DNA of 64,000 nucleotides from Candidatus Babelota bacterium (lineage in GTDB: Bacteria > Babelota > Babeliae > Babelales > Vermiphilaceae). Positions 42,880-53,001 of this stretch are shown here, piece by piece. The position numbers and the translations under genes are program-made. How positions within the stretch are numbered: position 1 is the first letter of the stretch; the number at the start of each line of letters is the position of its first letter. The stretch spans positions 38,468 to 102,467 of the forward strand of contig SOKE01000033.1 of NCBI GenBank assembly GCA_004375875.1, given 5' to 3'. Under the pieces are notes generated by a model, which saw nothing but the letters and a program-made list of their open reading frames with translations, was not told where the DNA came from and made no database searches.

Positions 42880-45603
42880 ATGCAGAAATTTGACCCTAAA
42901 AAAACGGCATTTCTTATCGATGGATCTTCATTTTTATATCGAGCTTATTATGGACTGCGGCCACTTCACACAAGCAAGGGAGTGCCTGTTCAGGCTGTTT
43001 ATAGCTTCTGTCGCATGATTAGGCGGCTTATTGACCTATTCTCGCCTGCATATATCGCTTTGGTATGGGATAGTAAGGGTAAGACAAAGCGTCATGAGAT
43101 CTATACTGAGTATAAAGCAACCCGTCAGGAGCCACCAAGTGACTTATTTGATCAAAAAGAGCTTATTCTTGAGTTTGCTAATCGTATTGGTCTTAAAAAT
43201 GTTTCTATGTCTGGTATTGAGGCAGATGATATTATGTTCTCGTTGGTCAAGGAGCTCAAAAAAGAGAGTTTAACTACCATTTTAATAACCTCAGATAAAG
43301 ATATGGGGCAGGCCCTTAATGAGCATGTTTTATTGTTTGACCCATTTAAAGATCAGATTATCGATACGTTTGTATTTGAAGAAAAAATGGGTTTTCCAGT
43401 TAAAAAATTGCCATTCTATTTTGCGTTGCTAGGAGATGCTTCCGATAATATTCCAGGGGTTCGCGGCATTGGTAAAAAGGGAGCCTTAGATCTTGTCCAA
43501 CAGTTTGAATCGCTCAAAGACCTCTATGCTCGGCTTGATGAAGTTAAAAAGGATCGTACTCGTAAAGCCCTCGAAGAAAATAGGGAAAATGCTTTTTTAA
43601 GTGAACGACTTTTTTTGCTCCAATATTATCCAACTGGTTTGACCAAAAAAGATTTTGCCTTTGATAAAGATGACTGGATTAATGCTTGTCCGCTATTTGA
43701 GAAGCTTGATTTTAAGAGCTTATTAAAAGATCTTGATAAGTTGTTCGGACAACGCTATCCCGTGAGCAATCCAGCTGAAAAGCTGGCCAAATATGATTTT
43801 AAGACAATTACGAACAAAGAAGAGCTTGCCGAATTTTGTTCTTTACTTAAAAAGAAAAAAAGTTTTGCGTTTGATACAGAGACGGATGGTATACAGCCAT
43901 TACAATGTAAACTTGTTGGTATTTCTATTTGTGCTCAAGAGGGGGAAGCTTATTATATTCCATGCGGACATCAAGTTGATGATCAGCAATTGAGTACACA
44001 GGAAATTATAAATATGCTCAAACCGATTTTAGAGGATGAGCAGTATATAAAGTATCTCCATCATGCAAAATTTGATCAGCTTGTTTTATATGCACATGGC
44101 GTGCATATTAAAGGAATAAAGTTTGACTCTTTAATTGCTGCTAAATTACTCCTTAAAGAATGGCAATCTGCCAGACTTAAGCAACTTTCAATCTATTATT
44201 TTGATGAGCCAATGCTGACTTATGATGAAGTTGTCAAAGATAATAATTATAAAAATTTTTCCTATGTACCACTTGATTTAGCAACGCGGTATGCAGCTGG
44301 CGATGCCCATCAAACATTTAAATTAGCTCAATATTTACAGAAAAATTTAAGCGATAAAAAATTAGTAGAATTGTATCGTGAAATTGATCATCCGTTGATC
44401 CAGCTTCTGTTTGATATGGAAATTGAGGGAATAAGTCTTGATGTGCAGTTTTTGAATCAGCTCAACAAAAAAGTTGTGAAAGAACTAGATACGGTAAAAC
44501 AACAAATTTATGCATTGATAGAGAAAGAATGGGGACGGATTAACTTCAATTCGCAAAAACAAGTAGAACAGTTGTTATTTTATGATCTAAGATTGCCTCC
44601 ACAGAAAAAAAGTGTCAAAGGTAAAGGATATTCAACCGATCATGAGGTATTATCAAAGCTGTCAAAGCTTCATCCGGTTCCCGGTCTAATCATGAAATAC
44701 CGCGAATTATTCAAGCTTAAAAGTACTTATATTGAAGCTTTGCCAACCTATATAAACCCAAAGACTGGTAAGATTCACACTACTTTCAGTCAGATATCCA
44801 CGGCAACTGGGCGACTTTCAAGTTATAGGCCTAATTTGCAAAATATTCCAACCGATTCGGGTGGCTATGGTATTGAAATTCGTGCTGCATTTAAACCTCA
44901 GGAGGGTCATAAGTTTCTTTCGGCCGACTATTCCCAGATAGAGCTGCGTGTAATGGCTTACCTTACCCAGGAGCAGCGGTTGATGGAAGCATTTTCAAAA
45001 GGTCGTGATATTCACACTGAAACTGCTGCGCTTCTTTTTGATGTTCCTCTCGGAAAAGTAACCCATGATCAGCGCCAAATTGGCAAGCGCATTAATTTCA
45101 GTATTTTATATGGTCTTACACCGTATGGACTTTCCAAAGAGCTTGATATTTCATTTAAAGATGCCAAATATTATATTGATAAATATTTTGAGCAATATCC
45201 GGTAGTTTCTGAATGGATGGAAAAAGTCATTGAGCAGGTAAAAGATACCGGCTATGTAGAAACAGAGTGGGGTAGGCGTCGTTATATACCTGGTATTTAT
45301 GAAAGAAATAAGGTGCTTTATGAAGAAGCACGACGTATAGCTATTAATACACGGGTTCAAGGAACAGCCGCTGATGTTATGAAATTGGGAATGCTTCAAC
45401 TTGATCAGGCACTGCATAAACATGGTTTGGATAGTAAAATTGTTTTGCAGATTCATGATGAGCTCATTCTTTCAGTTCCAGAGATACAACTCAAAGAAAC
45501 CACAAATCTAGTTAAATCAACACTGGAGGGAATAGTTGACTGGAATGTTCCTTTGACAGTAAGCTTGCGAGAAGGAAGTAATTGGAAAGAGATAACTAAG
45601 TAA
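42880..45603 (+). CDS. polA: DNA polymerase I
   Basis: The start at ATG 42880 is preferred: GAGAG precedes it and a promoter-like TTGAGT/TATACT pair ends at 42839, so the further-upstream ATG (42844) would lie at or before the transcript start. The 907-residue protein has the 5'-3' exonuclease domain (FLIDGSSFLYRAYY, TSDKDMGQ), the 3'-5' proofreading domain with FAFDTETDG intact, and the polymerase domain (SADYSQIELRV, KRINFSILYGLTPYGL, QIHDELIL). It fills gaps and removes primers. Complete proofreading motifs are of note, as many bacterial PolA lack them. Confidence 0.97.
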   Translation: MQKFDPKKTAFLIDGSSFLYRAYYGLRPLHTSKGVPVQAVYSFCRMIRRLIDLFSPAYIALVWDSKGKTKRHEIYTEYKATRQEPPSDLFDQKELILEFANRIGLKNVSMSGIEADDIMFSLVKELKKESLTTILITSDKDMGQALNEHVLLFDPFKDQIIDTFVFEEKMGFPVKKLPFYFALLGDASDNIPGVRGIGKKGALDLVQQFESLKDLYARLDEVKKDRTRKALEENRENAFLSERLFLLQYYPTGLTKKDFAFDKDDWINACPLFEKLDFKSLLKDLDKLFGQRYPVSNPAEKLAKYDFKTITNKEELAEFCSLLKKKKSFAFDTETDGIQPLQCKLVGISICAQEGEAYYIPCGHQVDDQQLSTQEIINMLKPILEDEQYIKYLHHAKFDQLVLYAHGVHIKGIKFDSLIAAKLLLKEWQSARLKQLSIYYFDEPMLTYDEVVKDNNYKNFSYVPLDLATRYAAGDAHQTFKLAQYLQKNLSDKKLVELYREIDHPLIQLLFDMEIEGISLDVQFLNQLNKKVVKELDTVKQQIYALIEKEWGRINFNSQKQVEQLLFYDLRLPPQKKSVKGKGYSTDHEVLSKLSKLHPVPGLIMKYRELFKLKSTYIEALPTYINPKTGKIHTTFSQISTATGRLSSYRPNLQNIPTDSGGYGIEIRAAFKPQEGHKFLSADYSQIELRVMAYLTQEQRLMEAFSKGRDIHTETAALLFDVPLGKVTHDQRQIGKRINFSILYGLTPYGLSKELDISFKDAKYYIDKYFEQYPVVSEWMEKVIEQVKDTGYVETEWGRRRYIPGIYERNKVLYEEARRIAINTRVQGTAADVMKLGMLQLDQALHKHGLDSKIVLQIHDELILSVPEIQLKETTNLVKSTLEGIVDWNVPLTVSLREGSNWKEITK

Positions 45604-45643
45604 GATTTCAATTTTCCCCTGAGTAGTTGATTGAATAAAAATC

Positions 45644-45671
45644 TTGACATTTTCCGGGTTATGAGCATACT
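45644..45671 (+). promoter_or_regulatory. Candidate promoter for rpmA
   Basis: TTGACA at 45644-45649, 16-base spacer, CATACT at 45666-45671, about 120 bases upstream of rpmA and just after the polA stop. Confidence 0.45.
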
Positions 45672-45789
45672 TAGTACTGAAATAGTATTAAACTAGTCTT
45701 TTATTTAGCCTTTTTCATGTTAGTAAATATAAAAAAAGCATACCATATTAAAACAAAATTTGATTGAGAATATATGAGGTATAGTCTCC

Positions 45790-46044
45790 ATGGCAACGAG
45801 TAAATCTGGTGGTTCAACCCAAAATAATCGCGATAGTCATAGTAAACGACTGGGAGTTAAACTATTTGATGGGCACCGTGTCAATGGTGGCGAAATTATT
45901 GTACGCCAGCGTGGTACACGTGTTCAACCAGGTAGATTAGTTGGTAGAGGAGGGGATGACACCTTGTTTGCAATGGGGCCAGGTATTATTAAGTTTCACT
46001 ATGGTCCTAAGGGACGAAAATATGTTTCAGTTATTTCTAAGTAA
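45790..46044 (+). CDS. rpmA: Ribosomal protein bL27
   Basis: The protein has 84 residues. bL27 sits near the peptidyl-transferase centre of the 50S subunit. The conserved signature is present: [45 protein letters not shown], and a basic end. It is usually encoded right after rplU (bL21); here rplU is not adjacent and rpmA stands alone between polA and secF. Confidence 0.97.
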   Translation: MATSKSGGSTQNNRDSHSKRLGVKLFDGHRVNGGEIIVRQRGTRVQPGRLVGRGGDDTLFAMGPGIIKFHYGPKGRKYVSVISK

Positions 46045-46164
46045 TAATATGGTATTCTCATTCTCAAATATATCAAAAAAATTATACTGTCTTGTTGTAG
46101 ACCAGGAAAAAGGCTAAAGTAATAGGTGTTATGAAAAAGCTAAACATATTCGCTAGGGAGAGGA

Positions 46165-47046
46165 ATGATTGATTTTCTCAAATACCGCTTAATAACGACT
46201 ATAATTTCATTGGGCATTATCGGTGGCTTTTTTGGAACGTATATTTATCGTATACAGACTGGACAAGAACCTCTAAAGTTTAGTGTTGATTTTACTGGGG
46301 GCACGCAAGTTCTTTTTAAGTTTGACAAGCCGGTTTCAGTTCACGAGTTGCGAACAATTTTAGAAAAAGCTGGGTGGCCTGGAGCTGTGATGCGTGAATT
46401 TGCAGGTAAAGAGGAAGTTCTTGTTCGTGTGCAAGCCTTTGAAGGTGATGCGATGGGATTGGCAGTACGTATGAAAGATGCAATAAGCAAAGTGATGCCA
46501 GATGTTACTATCTCTATTTTACGAAGTGAATCGGTAGGCCAAACTATTGGTGCTTCACTTCGTTGGAGATCAATGCAAGCTATTTTCTTGGCACTGCTTG
46601 CTATGCTTATTTATATTGTCCTACGATTTAGGTCACTTGGTTTTGCGTTGGGTGCCGTTGCTGCATTGTTCCATGATGCTATTGCGATAGTGGCTACTTT
46701 TATGTTCTTCAATTTAGAAATATCGGTTAATGTTGTTATGGCAATTTTGGCTATTCTTGGATATTCGATTAATGATACGATTGTTATTTTTACACAAATT
46801 AGAAAAAATTTAATTCAGATGCGTCACTCATCACTCTATGAAATTGTTAATACGAGTATCAATCAGATGTTACGCCGTACATTATTGACAAGTTTATCAA
46901 CGGGATTGGCGATCATGGCATTTTTGATTTTTGGAGGTGAAATGCTACGAAACCTTTCGATAGCGTTGCTTGTTGGTATTATATTTGGAACTTATTCTTC
47001 TATATATATTGCAAGTTCTTTGATGATGCTAATTTACAAAAAATAA
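46165..47046 (+). CDS. secF: Protein-export membrane protein SecF
   Basis: The protein has 293 residues. SecF with SecD uses the proton gradient to assist Sec translocation. Six membrane helices are seen at about 10-28, 130-150, 155-178, 183-203, 235-258 and 262-290. The first periplasmic domain has FSVDFTGGTQVLFKF, and the conserved AILGYSINDTIVIF motif is intact. AGGGAGAGG precedes the ATG. SecD is not adjacent, although the two are usually together. Its presence supports active export of the many signal-bearing proteins in the window. Confidence 0.95.
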   Translation: MIDFLKYRLITTIISLGIIGGFFGTYIYRIQTGQEPLKFSVDFTGGTQVLFKFDKPVSVHELRTILEKAGWPGAVMREFAGKEEVLVRVQAFEGDAMGLAVRMKDAISKVMPDVTISILRSESVGQTIGASLRWRSMQAIFLALLAMLIYIVLRFRSLGFALGAVAALFHDAIAIVATFMFFNLEISVNVVMAILAILGYSINDTIVIFTQIRKNLIQMRHSSLYEIVNTSINQMLRRTLLTSLSTGLAIMAFLIFGGEMLRNLSIALLVGIIFGTYSSIYIASSLMMLIYKK

Positions 47047-47311
47047 TAGATAAAAAGGAAAGCCATTATACAAAATAAAGTGATGGTTATGCATTCATCA
47101 CTATATAGTGCAATAAAGCTTTTTAATTGGTCACATTATTTATGGAGCTTCCACAATTAAAAAAATCTATGCAGCTATCATAATATGTATTCATTTTTTT
47201 AATTTCGTTACTACTGGGTATATAACCATAGTACTACATTCTTATGTTTAAAAAGATTGATTGTGAGTAGAAACAATCCTTATTCTGATACTACATATAG
47301 TAGGAGAATTA

Positions 47312-48916
47312 ATGAAAGATAATAATAACAGTAACAATAAACAATCTAAACAATTAGATATACAATCTGAAAGTGCCGAAACCATGCGCCAAGAAGACAA
47401 TAAAAGGCAGAGTTCCTCGCACGAGGAAGACAAACATGTCCACGAAAAAAATGAGCAGAAGCAAAGATATCAAAAAAATCCACAGACACATTATAGTAAA
47501 AATAATGGGGAAAGAAGAAGTACAAGAAGCTTTAATAATGGAAGCAAGGAAACTAATCAAGCCAGAACAAAAGAACAAGAAAAACCAAGGGAATCAAGGC
47601 AACAGTATACTAGGGAACAGGGATATGGTGGCAATTCTTGGAACCAGCAGGTCAATTTTAACCAATTTTCATTTAATGACCTAACTCAATATGCTCGCAG
47701 GATGGGCATTATAGGTTCTGGTTTGATGTCGAAGAGTGAATTAATTAAACGTATTGAATATATAAAATTGCATCCAGATTTTGAACCAGAAGTAGAAGGC
47801 GTCTTAGAAAAATTGCCGGATGGTTTTGGTTTTTTAAGATCAGCTAAGTATGATTATATATCTGGTCCAGATGATGTCTATGTTTCACCATCTCAAATTA
47901 GACGGTTTGGTTTGCGTACCGGTGATACAATATCGGGTATTGTTCGCAAGCCAAAAGAGGGCGAAAAATATTTTGCTCTGCTTAAAATCAAAAGAATTAA
48001 TTATGAAGAACCAAGTGCTATTGTTGATCGTGTTAATTTTGATCAATTAACTCCGCTTCATCCTGATAAAAAATTTAATCTTGAATATGATCCATCCGTA
48101 GTTTCAACGCGCATTATGGATATGTTTACCCCGCTTGGTAAAGGACAGCGTGGACTCATTGTAGCACAGCCAAGAGTTGGAAAGACAGTTCTTCTCAAGG
48201 ATATTGCTAATGCTATAATTGCAAATCATCCGGAGTCTTATCTAATTATTCTCCTCATTGATGAACGTCCAGAAGAAGTTGCTGACATACGCAGAACGGT
48301 TAAAGATACATCCGCAGAAGTTATAAGTTCAACCTTTGATGAATCTGCAGATCGTCATGTTCAAGTTGCTGAAATCGTACTAGAAAAAGCAAAACGCTTA
48401 GTAGAATCAGGTAAGGATGTTATTATCTTACTTGATTCTGTAACGCGTCTTGCACGTGCCTATAATACCATTGCCCCAGCATCTGGAAAAATTTTGACTG
48501 GTGGTATCGATGCAACAGCATTACAACATCCTAAGCGTTTCTTTGGTGCAGCGCGAAATCTTGAAGAAGGTGGGTCACTTACGATAATCGCTACTGCATT
48601 AATTGATACCGGATCTCGTATGGATGAAGTTATTTATGAAGAATTCAAAGGTACTGGTAATATGGAGATGCACATGACGCGAAAGCTCTCAAATCGTCGT
48701 ATCTACCCAGCCTTTGATCTTTTGATCTCTAGTACCAGACGTGAAGATTTGCTGTTGCCAGAAGATGTTTTGAACAAAATTTGGGTTTTGCAAAAATTTC
48801 TTTCAACGATGAGTCTTATCGAAAGTGTGGAATTCTTAATAGAAAAGCTCAAAAAACATAAAACAAATGAAGAATTTCTGGATGCGATTAACAAGAAAAC
48901 TGCACAATACGTATAA
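47312..48916 (+). CDS. rho: Transcription termination factor Rho with long N-terminal extension
   Basis: The protein has 534 residues, versus about 420 in E. coli. Residues 1-115 are an Asn/Gln/Lys/Arg/Glu-rich low-complexity extension. Then come the Rho N-terminal helical domain ([20 protein letters not shown]), the cold-shock RNA-binding domain ([11 protein letters not shown]), and the ATPase with Walker [12 protein letters not shown] and the Q and R loops ([21 protein letters not shown]). TAGGAGA precedes the ATG. Rho terminates transcription and few T-run terminators are seen in this window, consistent with Rho dependence. Charged N-terminal inserts occur in Rho from several phyla and may bind RNA. 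Confidence 0.96.
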   Translation: MKDNNNSNNKQSKQLDIQSESAETMRQEDNKRQSSSHEEDKHVHEKNEQKQRYQKNPQTHYSKNNGERRSTRSFNNGSKETNQARTKEQEKPRESRQQYTREQGYGGNSWNQQVNFNQFSFNDLTQYARRMGIIGSGLMSKSELIKRIEYIKLHPDFEPEVEGVLEKLPDGFGFLRSAKYDYISGPDDVYVSPSQIRRFGLRTGDTISGIVRKPKEGEKYFALLKIKRINYEEPSAIVDRVNFDQLTPLHPDKKFNLEYDPSVVSTRIMDMFTPLGKGQRGLIVAQPRVGKTVLLKDIANAIIANHPESYLIILLIDERPEEVADIRRTVKDTSAEVISSTFDESADRHVQVAEIVLEKAKRLVESGKDVIILLDSVTRLARAYNTIAPASGKILTGGIDATALQHPKRFFGAARNLEEGGSLTIIATALIDTGSRMDEVIYEEFKGTGNMEMHMTRKLSNRRIYPAFDLLISSTRREDLLLPEDVLNKIWVLQKFLSTMSLIESVEFLIEKLKKHKTNEEFLDAINKKTAQYV

Positions 48917-48938
48917 TACGATGTCAATAAGCATCAAA

Positions 48939-49961
48939 TTAGATTAGAATATCAAGATATAAATCTGAAAATTCCTTCTTTTTAGCCTTATAATAACCAA
49001 CAAAGGCTACCATCGCAGCATTGTCAGTGCAAAAATGAGGCGAAGGAGTAAAAAATGAGCAATTCTCCTTTGTACACAAATCATGAAGTCTCTGTTTAAG
49101 ATAGGCATTGCATGCAACACCGCCGACAAAGGTCAGTGCTTTAGCTGATGAGTGTTGTTTTAGAGCATCATTTACTTTTTGTACAAAAATATCCCCAATA
49201 GCAACAAGTAATGAACTAGCAACTTGTTGTTTAAGTCTTTCGTCCATATCTTTGAGGAATTGTTTTTTGTGTAAATCATAGGCGTTACGCTTGACTAAAT
49301 CATAAAGAACCGCGGTTTTCAGACCTGAAAAACTAAAATTAGTAACTTGGCTTGTACCACGTGGATATGAAAAAAAATCTTCAAAATCTACTAATTGCGC
49401 AAGTTTTTCGATCATTGGACCACCGGGATAAGGCAGATTAATAAGTTTTGCAACCTTATCGAATGCTTCTCCGGCTGCATCATCCAATGTTTGCGCAATC
49501 AACTGAAATTTGCCAAAATCTGTTACAAAATATAATGACGTATGTCCACCAGATGCAGTAAGACATAAATAGGGAAATGGTACGTTATATTCCAAAAATG
49601 GAGAAAATATGTGTGCCTCCAAATGATCAATACCTATTAATTTTTTCTGTTTTGCCCATGCAATTGCCTTTGCAAAACAGAGGCCAATCAACAAGGAACC
49701 AGGAAGCCCTGGCCTATTTGTAACTGCTATCACATCAATTTCCTTGAGTGAGCAATTGGCTTCATCAAGTGCTTTTTGAACAATTACCCCAATTTTTTCT
49801 AAGTGAGAGCGAGAAGCAATTTCTGGTACAACGCCACCAAATTGTTTATGTAACTCAATTTGTGAAAATAGTTCATTTGATAATATGCCGCTGTTTTCTC
49901 TATAAACTGCAGATGCTGTTTCATCACAGGAAGTTTCAATCCCTAAAATGCTCAAAGCCAT
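48939..49961 (-). CDS. tsaD: tRNA N6-adenosine threonylcarbamoyltransferase TsaD
   Basis: The protein has 340 residues. TsaD, with TsaB and TsaE, transfers threonylcarbamoyl to A37 of ANN-decoding tRNAs. Signatures seen: ILGIETSCDETASAVY (ATP site), GIDHLEAHIF (metal-binding His pair), LTASGGHTSLYF, ALTFVGGVACNAYLK, and CTDNAAMVAF. All are intact. Fourteen bases separate it from the exported protein gene at 49975. The partner genes tsaB, tsaC and tsaE are not in the window. Confidence 0.96.
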   Translation of the reverse strand: MALSILGIETSCDETASAVYRENSGILSNELFSQIELHKQFGGVVPEIASRSHLEKIGVIVQKALDEANCSLKEIDVIAVTNRPGLPGSLLIGLCFAKAIAWAKQKKLIGIDHLEAHIFSPFLEYNVPFPYLCLTASGGHTSLYFVTDFGKFQLIAQTLDDAAGEAFDKVAKLINLPYPGGPMIEKLAQLVDFEDFFSYPRGTSQVTNFSFSGLKTAVLYDLVKRNAYDLHKKQFLKDMDERLKQQVASSLLVAIGDIFVQKVNDALKQHSSAKALTFVGGVACNAYLKQRLHDLCTKENCSFFTPSPHFCTDNAAMVAFVGYYKAKKKEFSDLYLDILI

Positions 49962-49974
49962 AGGGTATCGCTTC

Positions 49975-50778
49975 TTAAGTTGCTAGTGCAACAATTGTTT
50001 GTGTTCGATGATTAATTTCTTGTGGAATTGATGCATGAATTGCATCACAATCAAGTAAAGAAAGAAGAAGTTTAGTAGAAAGCTCATGAATTGTTTCTTC
50101 AGATCCAACTAATTCTAATAGATCATTGCGTATAATAATTTTTGGTAGTTCAAGAGCGCTTGTCCCTTCAATGATTACACCTTCTTCTTCTAGACCGGTT
50201 ATATAGGTTGGATTTACACAAATAATGAGTGCATTGTCAGGAATTCTTCCATTATCCTTAAGCAGCATATTTTCCTTTATCAGCCAATTATAATGACTTT
50301 TTTGTTGTTCTGTCTTATCAGTTGCTGATATTTCATTGTTCTTTTCTGTTGGTGTTTGACTTATTTTTGTTTGTTCAACAGTATAAAGCTTATATAATGT
50401 ATTTTTAGGAATTTTTAAATATAGGACAACGTTTTCTTCAGTTTCAAAATCAATTGTTTCAGTAAATAGTAAATAAAAACTCGTTTGATAGCGATATATT
50501 GGAAGAGCAAAGGTTAATTTTTTGTTCTCGTCATTTATTTCCGGTTTGATTTTATTGCCTCCGCAATAGATTCGTATTGTTGGAACCTTTGCAATTGTGT
50601 GGGGATATTGAATAGAACCCATTAATAGAACCTTATTGAAATAATTTGGTGTTTTACAGAAAGAATATGTTTGATCTATGAAAGTATAAGAAAAAGTAGG
50701 GATAAGTAATATACTACAAATGGTAATACTCCATAGAATAAGATTGTGGGACAGCCATTGTTTTCTCATCATAACCAT
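49975..50778 (-). CDS. Exported hypothetical protein
   Basis: The protein has 267 residues. A hydrophobic N-terminal segment at about 12-30 (NLILWSITICSILLIPTFSY) acts as signal or anchor. The first half is strand-like (QTSFYLLFTETIDFETEENV) and the second has DNALIICVNPTYITGLEE and LPKIIIRNDLLELVGS. I recognise no family. It ends 14 bases from tsaD on the same strand, so they may share a transcript. Periplasmic function is likely. Confidence 0.6.
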   Translation of the reverse strand: MVMMRKQWLSHNLILWSITICSILLIPTFSYTFIDQTYSFCKTPNYFNKVLLMGSIQYPHTIAKVPTIRIYCGGNKIKPEINDENKKLTFALPIYRYQTSFYLLFTETIDFETEENVVLYLKIPKNTLYKLYTVEQTKISQTPTEKNNEISATDKTEQQKSHYNWLIKENMLLKDNGRIPDNALIICVNPTYITGLEEEGVIIEGTSALELPKIIIRNDLLELVGSEETIHELSTKLLLSLLDCDAIHASIPQEINHRTQTIVALAT

Positions 50779-50884
50779 GCCTCATTCGTAAAAATAATAA
50801 TAATGATATACTATAATCAATCACCAATGTAGCTTACTCTAAAGTATATAATTATTCAATCAATCGTTAATTACAGGAACAACG

Positions 50885-51373
50885 ATGTGGAAGATAGCGA
50901 GTCGCATTAAGCAATTTATTTATTTTTTAACTCTTAAAGAACGATCGCCACGTAGACTTTCCCTTTCGTGCTGTTTGGGAATTTATATTGCTTTTTCACC
51001 ATTTGTTGGATTTCATACAATAATGATTTTTTTCTTTTCCTGGTTCTTTAAGCTCAACCCATCAGTAACTTTTACCTCCTCATATTTGCTTAATAATCCT
51101 TGGACTATGCTACCGCTTTATGTAACTGATTATCTTTTTGGTGATTGGTTTTTGAGATTTTTCCTTGGCAACAATTTTTTAACGCTGAATCCCTCCTGGA
51201 TGAGCTGGATTAACCAGCCATTAATCCATTATACAGGTATTAAAGGTGTTTCATTTTGGTCATTTATGGTAGGAGGCAATTTACTCGGTATCATTGTTAG
51301 TGTTATACTATATCCTATACTAACAGTATTTTTTCGTATAATAATGCAAACTAATAATGGCCCTTGTGAATAA
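50885..51373 (+). CDS. DUF2062 membrane protein
   Basis: The protein has 162 residues. A basic start (RSPRRLSLSCCLGIYIAFSP), followed by FVGFHTIMIFFFSWFF and NNPWTMLPLYVTDYLFG, gives the DUF2062 signature; about three membrane helices. The function is not established; the family is often found near glycosyltransferases. It ends nine bases before smpB, so it may lie in one operon with it. Confidence 0.85.
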   Translation: MWKIASRIKQFIYFLTLKERSPRRLSLSCCLGIYIAFSPFVGFHTIMIFFFSWFFKLNPSVTFTSSYLLNNPWTMLPLYVTDYLFGDWFLRFFLGNNFLTLNPSWMSWINQPLIHYTGIKGVSFWSFMVGGNLLGIIVSVILYPILTVFFRIIMQTNNGPCE

Positions 51374-51382
51374 GGTTATAAA

Positions 51383-51841
51383 GTGAAGATTATTGCGCAG
51401 AACAAAAAGGCATATCATGATTATGACATCCTCGATACATTTGAGGCGGGGATTGTATTGACCGGGGATGAGGTCAAATCATTGCGTGCTGGCATGGCTT
51501 CTCTTACTGGTTCATTTGCCACCATTCATGGTGGTGAGCTTTACCTGGTCAACTGTCATATAACACCATATACTAAGGCTTTCCGTAAAGATAAAGAATC
51601 TGCTCGCAGAAGTCGTAAATTGTTATTGCATAAACGGGAGCTTAACCGTCTTATAGGAGAAATCTCCCGACGTGGGGTAACAGTTGTACCACTCAAGCTT
51701 TATTTTAGTGACAAAAATATTATCAAGGTCCAGCTGGGTATTTCCAAGCACAAAAAGGCCGCAGGTAAGAAACAAGCCCTTAAAGAGAAGGATATTAAAC
51801 GTCAGGTTCAGCGAGAACTGAGAGGGCGTTATAAATACTAA
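51383..51841 (+). CDS. smpB: SsrA-binding protein SmpB
   Basis: The protein has 152 residues, starting at GTG. SmpB binds tmRNA and brings it to stalled ribosomes. Signatures: IIAQNKKAYHDYDILDTFEA, GIVLTGDEVKSLRAGMASL, GELYLVNCHI, and the basic tail that mimics mRNA in the decoding centre (GKKQALKEKDIKRQVQREL). The tmRNA gene lies 613 bases downstream on the same strand, a common arrangement. Confidence 0.97.
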   Translation: MKIIAQNKKAYHDYDILDTFEAGIVLTGDEVKSLRAGMASLTGSFATIHGGELYLVNCHITPYTKAFRKDKESARRSRKLLLHKRELNRLIGEISRRGVTVVPLKLYFSDKNIIKVQLGISKHKKAAGKKQALKEKDIKRQVQRELRGRYKY

Positions 51842-52011
51842 CTTTTGAATTCATACTATTATTTCCCCCCTATTTTATTGTTGTATATCCTCGATTGCTA
51901 AATAAATTCTTGATGTATGAAATATTAGCTGTATACTCTATGGGATTTCAAATAAAACAACTGCAAAAGGTAGTATATTGTTATCTTCTTAAGAGTGAAA
52001 GGAACAATATC

Positions 52012-52305
52012 ATGAAACAAGTATGCACTGTTTTATTGCTGTTTTTTTCTATAGTTGTTGCAGAATTATTCTGCGCAGAATTATTCTGCATGAAAGAGGG
52101 GGAAAGTTTAGTGGATAATGAAGCTCGTAGAAAAGAATACGAAAGGATATATCAAAAAGTGAGTAAGAGACCGAAAGAAGATAAATTAGAAAAGTTTGTA
52201 AACACTGAAATACCCCTTGATCTAGATATTAAACAAGCAAAGCTAATATTAGATGCAATGTTTGATGCAATTCTAGACCAAACAAATAAGGTTGCTACAA
52301 AATGA
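52012..52305 (+). CDS. Small secreted protein
   Basis: ATG at 52012 is chosen over the farther upstream TTG frame because GAAAGG precedes it and a signal peptide begins there (QVCTVLLLFFSIVVAELFC). The 97-residue protein has AELFCAELFC at residues 16-25, caused by a 15-bp tandem duplication, and a charged helical body. No family is recognised. It lies between smpB and tmRNA and has its own terminator. Confidence 0.55.
   Translation: MKQVCTVLLLFFSIVVAELFCAELFCMKEGESLVDNEARRKEYERIYQKVSKRPKEDKLEKFVNTEIPLDLDIKQAKLILDAMFDAILDQTNKVATK
52060..52089. repeat. Tandem duplication of a 15-bp near-palindrome
   Basis: GCAGAATTATTCTGC occurs twice in a row (52060-52074 and 52075-52089). Each copy is itself nearly palindromic. 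It duplicates AELFC in the small secreted protein. Confidence 0.9.
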
Positions 52306-52367
52306 GATACAGTGTAGGCATGCATGTATTTATAGTACCGAGGATAAACCGATAAATTTGCTTCAGA

Positions 52368-52391
52368 AAGGTCTCACAATAAGGCCTTTTT
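52368..52391 (+). terminator. Rho-independent terminator of the 52012 gene
   Basis: Stem AAGGTCT with AGGCCTT (one G-U pair) around a seven-base loop, followed by TTT. It separates the small gene from the tmRNA promoter. Confidence 0.55.
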
Positions 52392-52394
52392 CTA

Positions 52395-52423
52395 TTGACA
52401 TGGTGATGAGAAATTGTTACAAT
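52395..52423 (+). promoter_or_regulatory. Promoter of the tmRNA gene
   Basis: TTGACA at 52395-52400, 17-base spacer, TACAAT at 52418-52423; nearly consensus, 31 bases before the mature tmRNA end. Confidence 0.7.
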
Positions 52424-52453
52424 TAGAATAGATTTCAGATCTTTGAAAAATTT

Positions 52454-52818
52454 GGGGGCGTAATGGCTTCGACGTGTTATTGACAGCTTTAAGAGCATGT
52501 CGAGCGTTGGCTAAGTGCTCGTTAAACAATTGGTCAAAAAAAGAAATGCAGAGACAGAAATGCCTGCAGTTGCTCTTGCCTAAGTAAGTAGCAACCTTAT
52601 CAACTAAACGTGCCTATCAGTTCGGTTGATTCGTAGTAGATCAGATAGGACCATCGAGTAAGATTCTTTAGGTGCGTAGCTCGATTGGTATCACGAACCT
52701 GACGTATCTGACAGGTCATGTCTTCGAGATGTCAGATATGAAGAATCGAAGGCTAAACATGTAGCGCTTGAGGTTTGATATAGTGCGGACATGGGTTCGA
52801 CTCCCATCGCCTCCACCA
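52454..52818 (+). ncRNA. ssrA: Transfer-messenger RNA
   Basis: The 5' end GGGGGCGTAATGGCTTCGACG is the standard one-piece tmRNA start (first 7 bases pair with CGCCTCC near the 3' end, one G-U). The T arm GTTCGACTC precedes it, and CCA is encoded at 52816-52818. The tag frame most likely runs from GCA 52548 to TAA 52581-52583, giving AETEMPAVALA after the charged alanine; the hydrophobic end ALA is the usual protease signal. tmRNA with SmpB rescues stalled ribosomes. The resume codon is inferred from the usual A-rich context before it. Confidence 0.95.
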
Positions 52819-52858
52819 GTCTTCGCCCGTTTTCGTCTTCGACTTCATCGGGCTTCGT

Positions 52859-52877
52859 CTGGCAGGCCAGTCTTTTT
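52859..52877 (+). terminator. Probable tmRNA terminator
   Basis: CTGG-CAGG-CCAG hairpin followed by TCTTTTT, 40 bases after the tmRNA end. The stem is short. Confidence 0.5.
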
Positions 52878-52918
52878 AAATGATTTTAACAGTTCGATTG
52901 ATAGAAAAATGCGAAGAC

Positions 52919-52958
52919 TGTCCGAAGTAGTTCGACGATAGGAGAACGAAGACGGACA
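52919..52958. repeat. GC-rich dispersed hairpin element
   Basis: TGTCCG at the left and CGGACA at the right enclose GAAGTAG and GAACGAAGA segments. Similar elements occur at 53931, 60070 and 60140. The GC content is well above the surroundings. Confidence 0.5.
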
Positions 52959-53001
52959 AGATTATAAAATAAAAACCGATTTTACTCTAAATTTTAACAG
53001 C

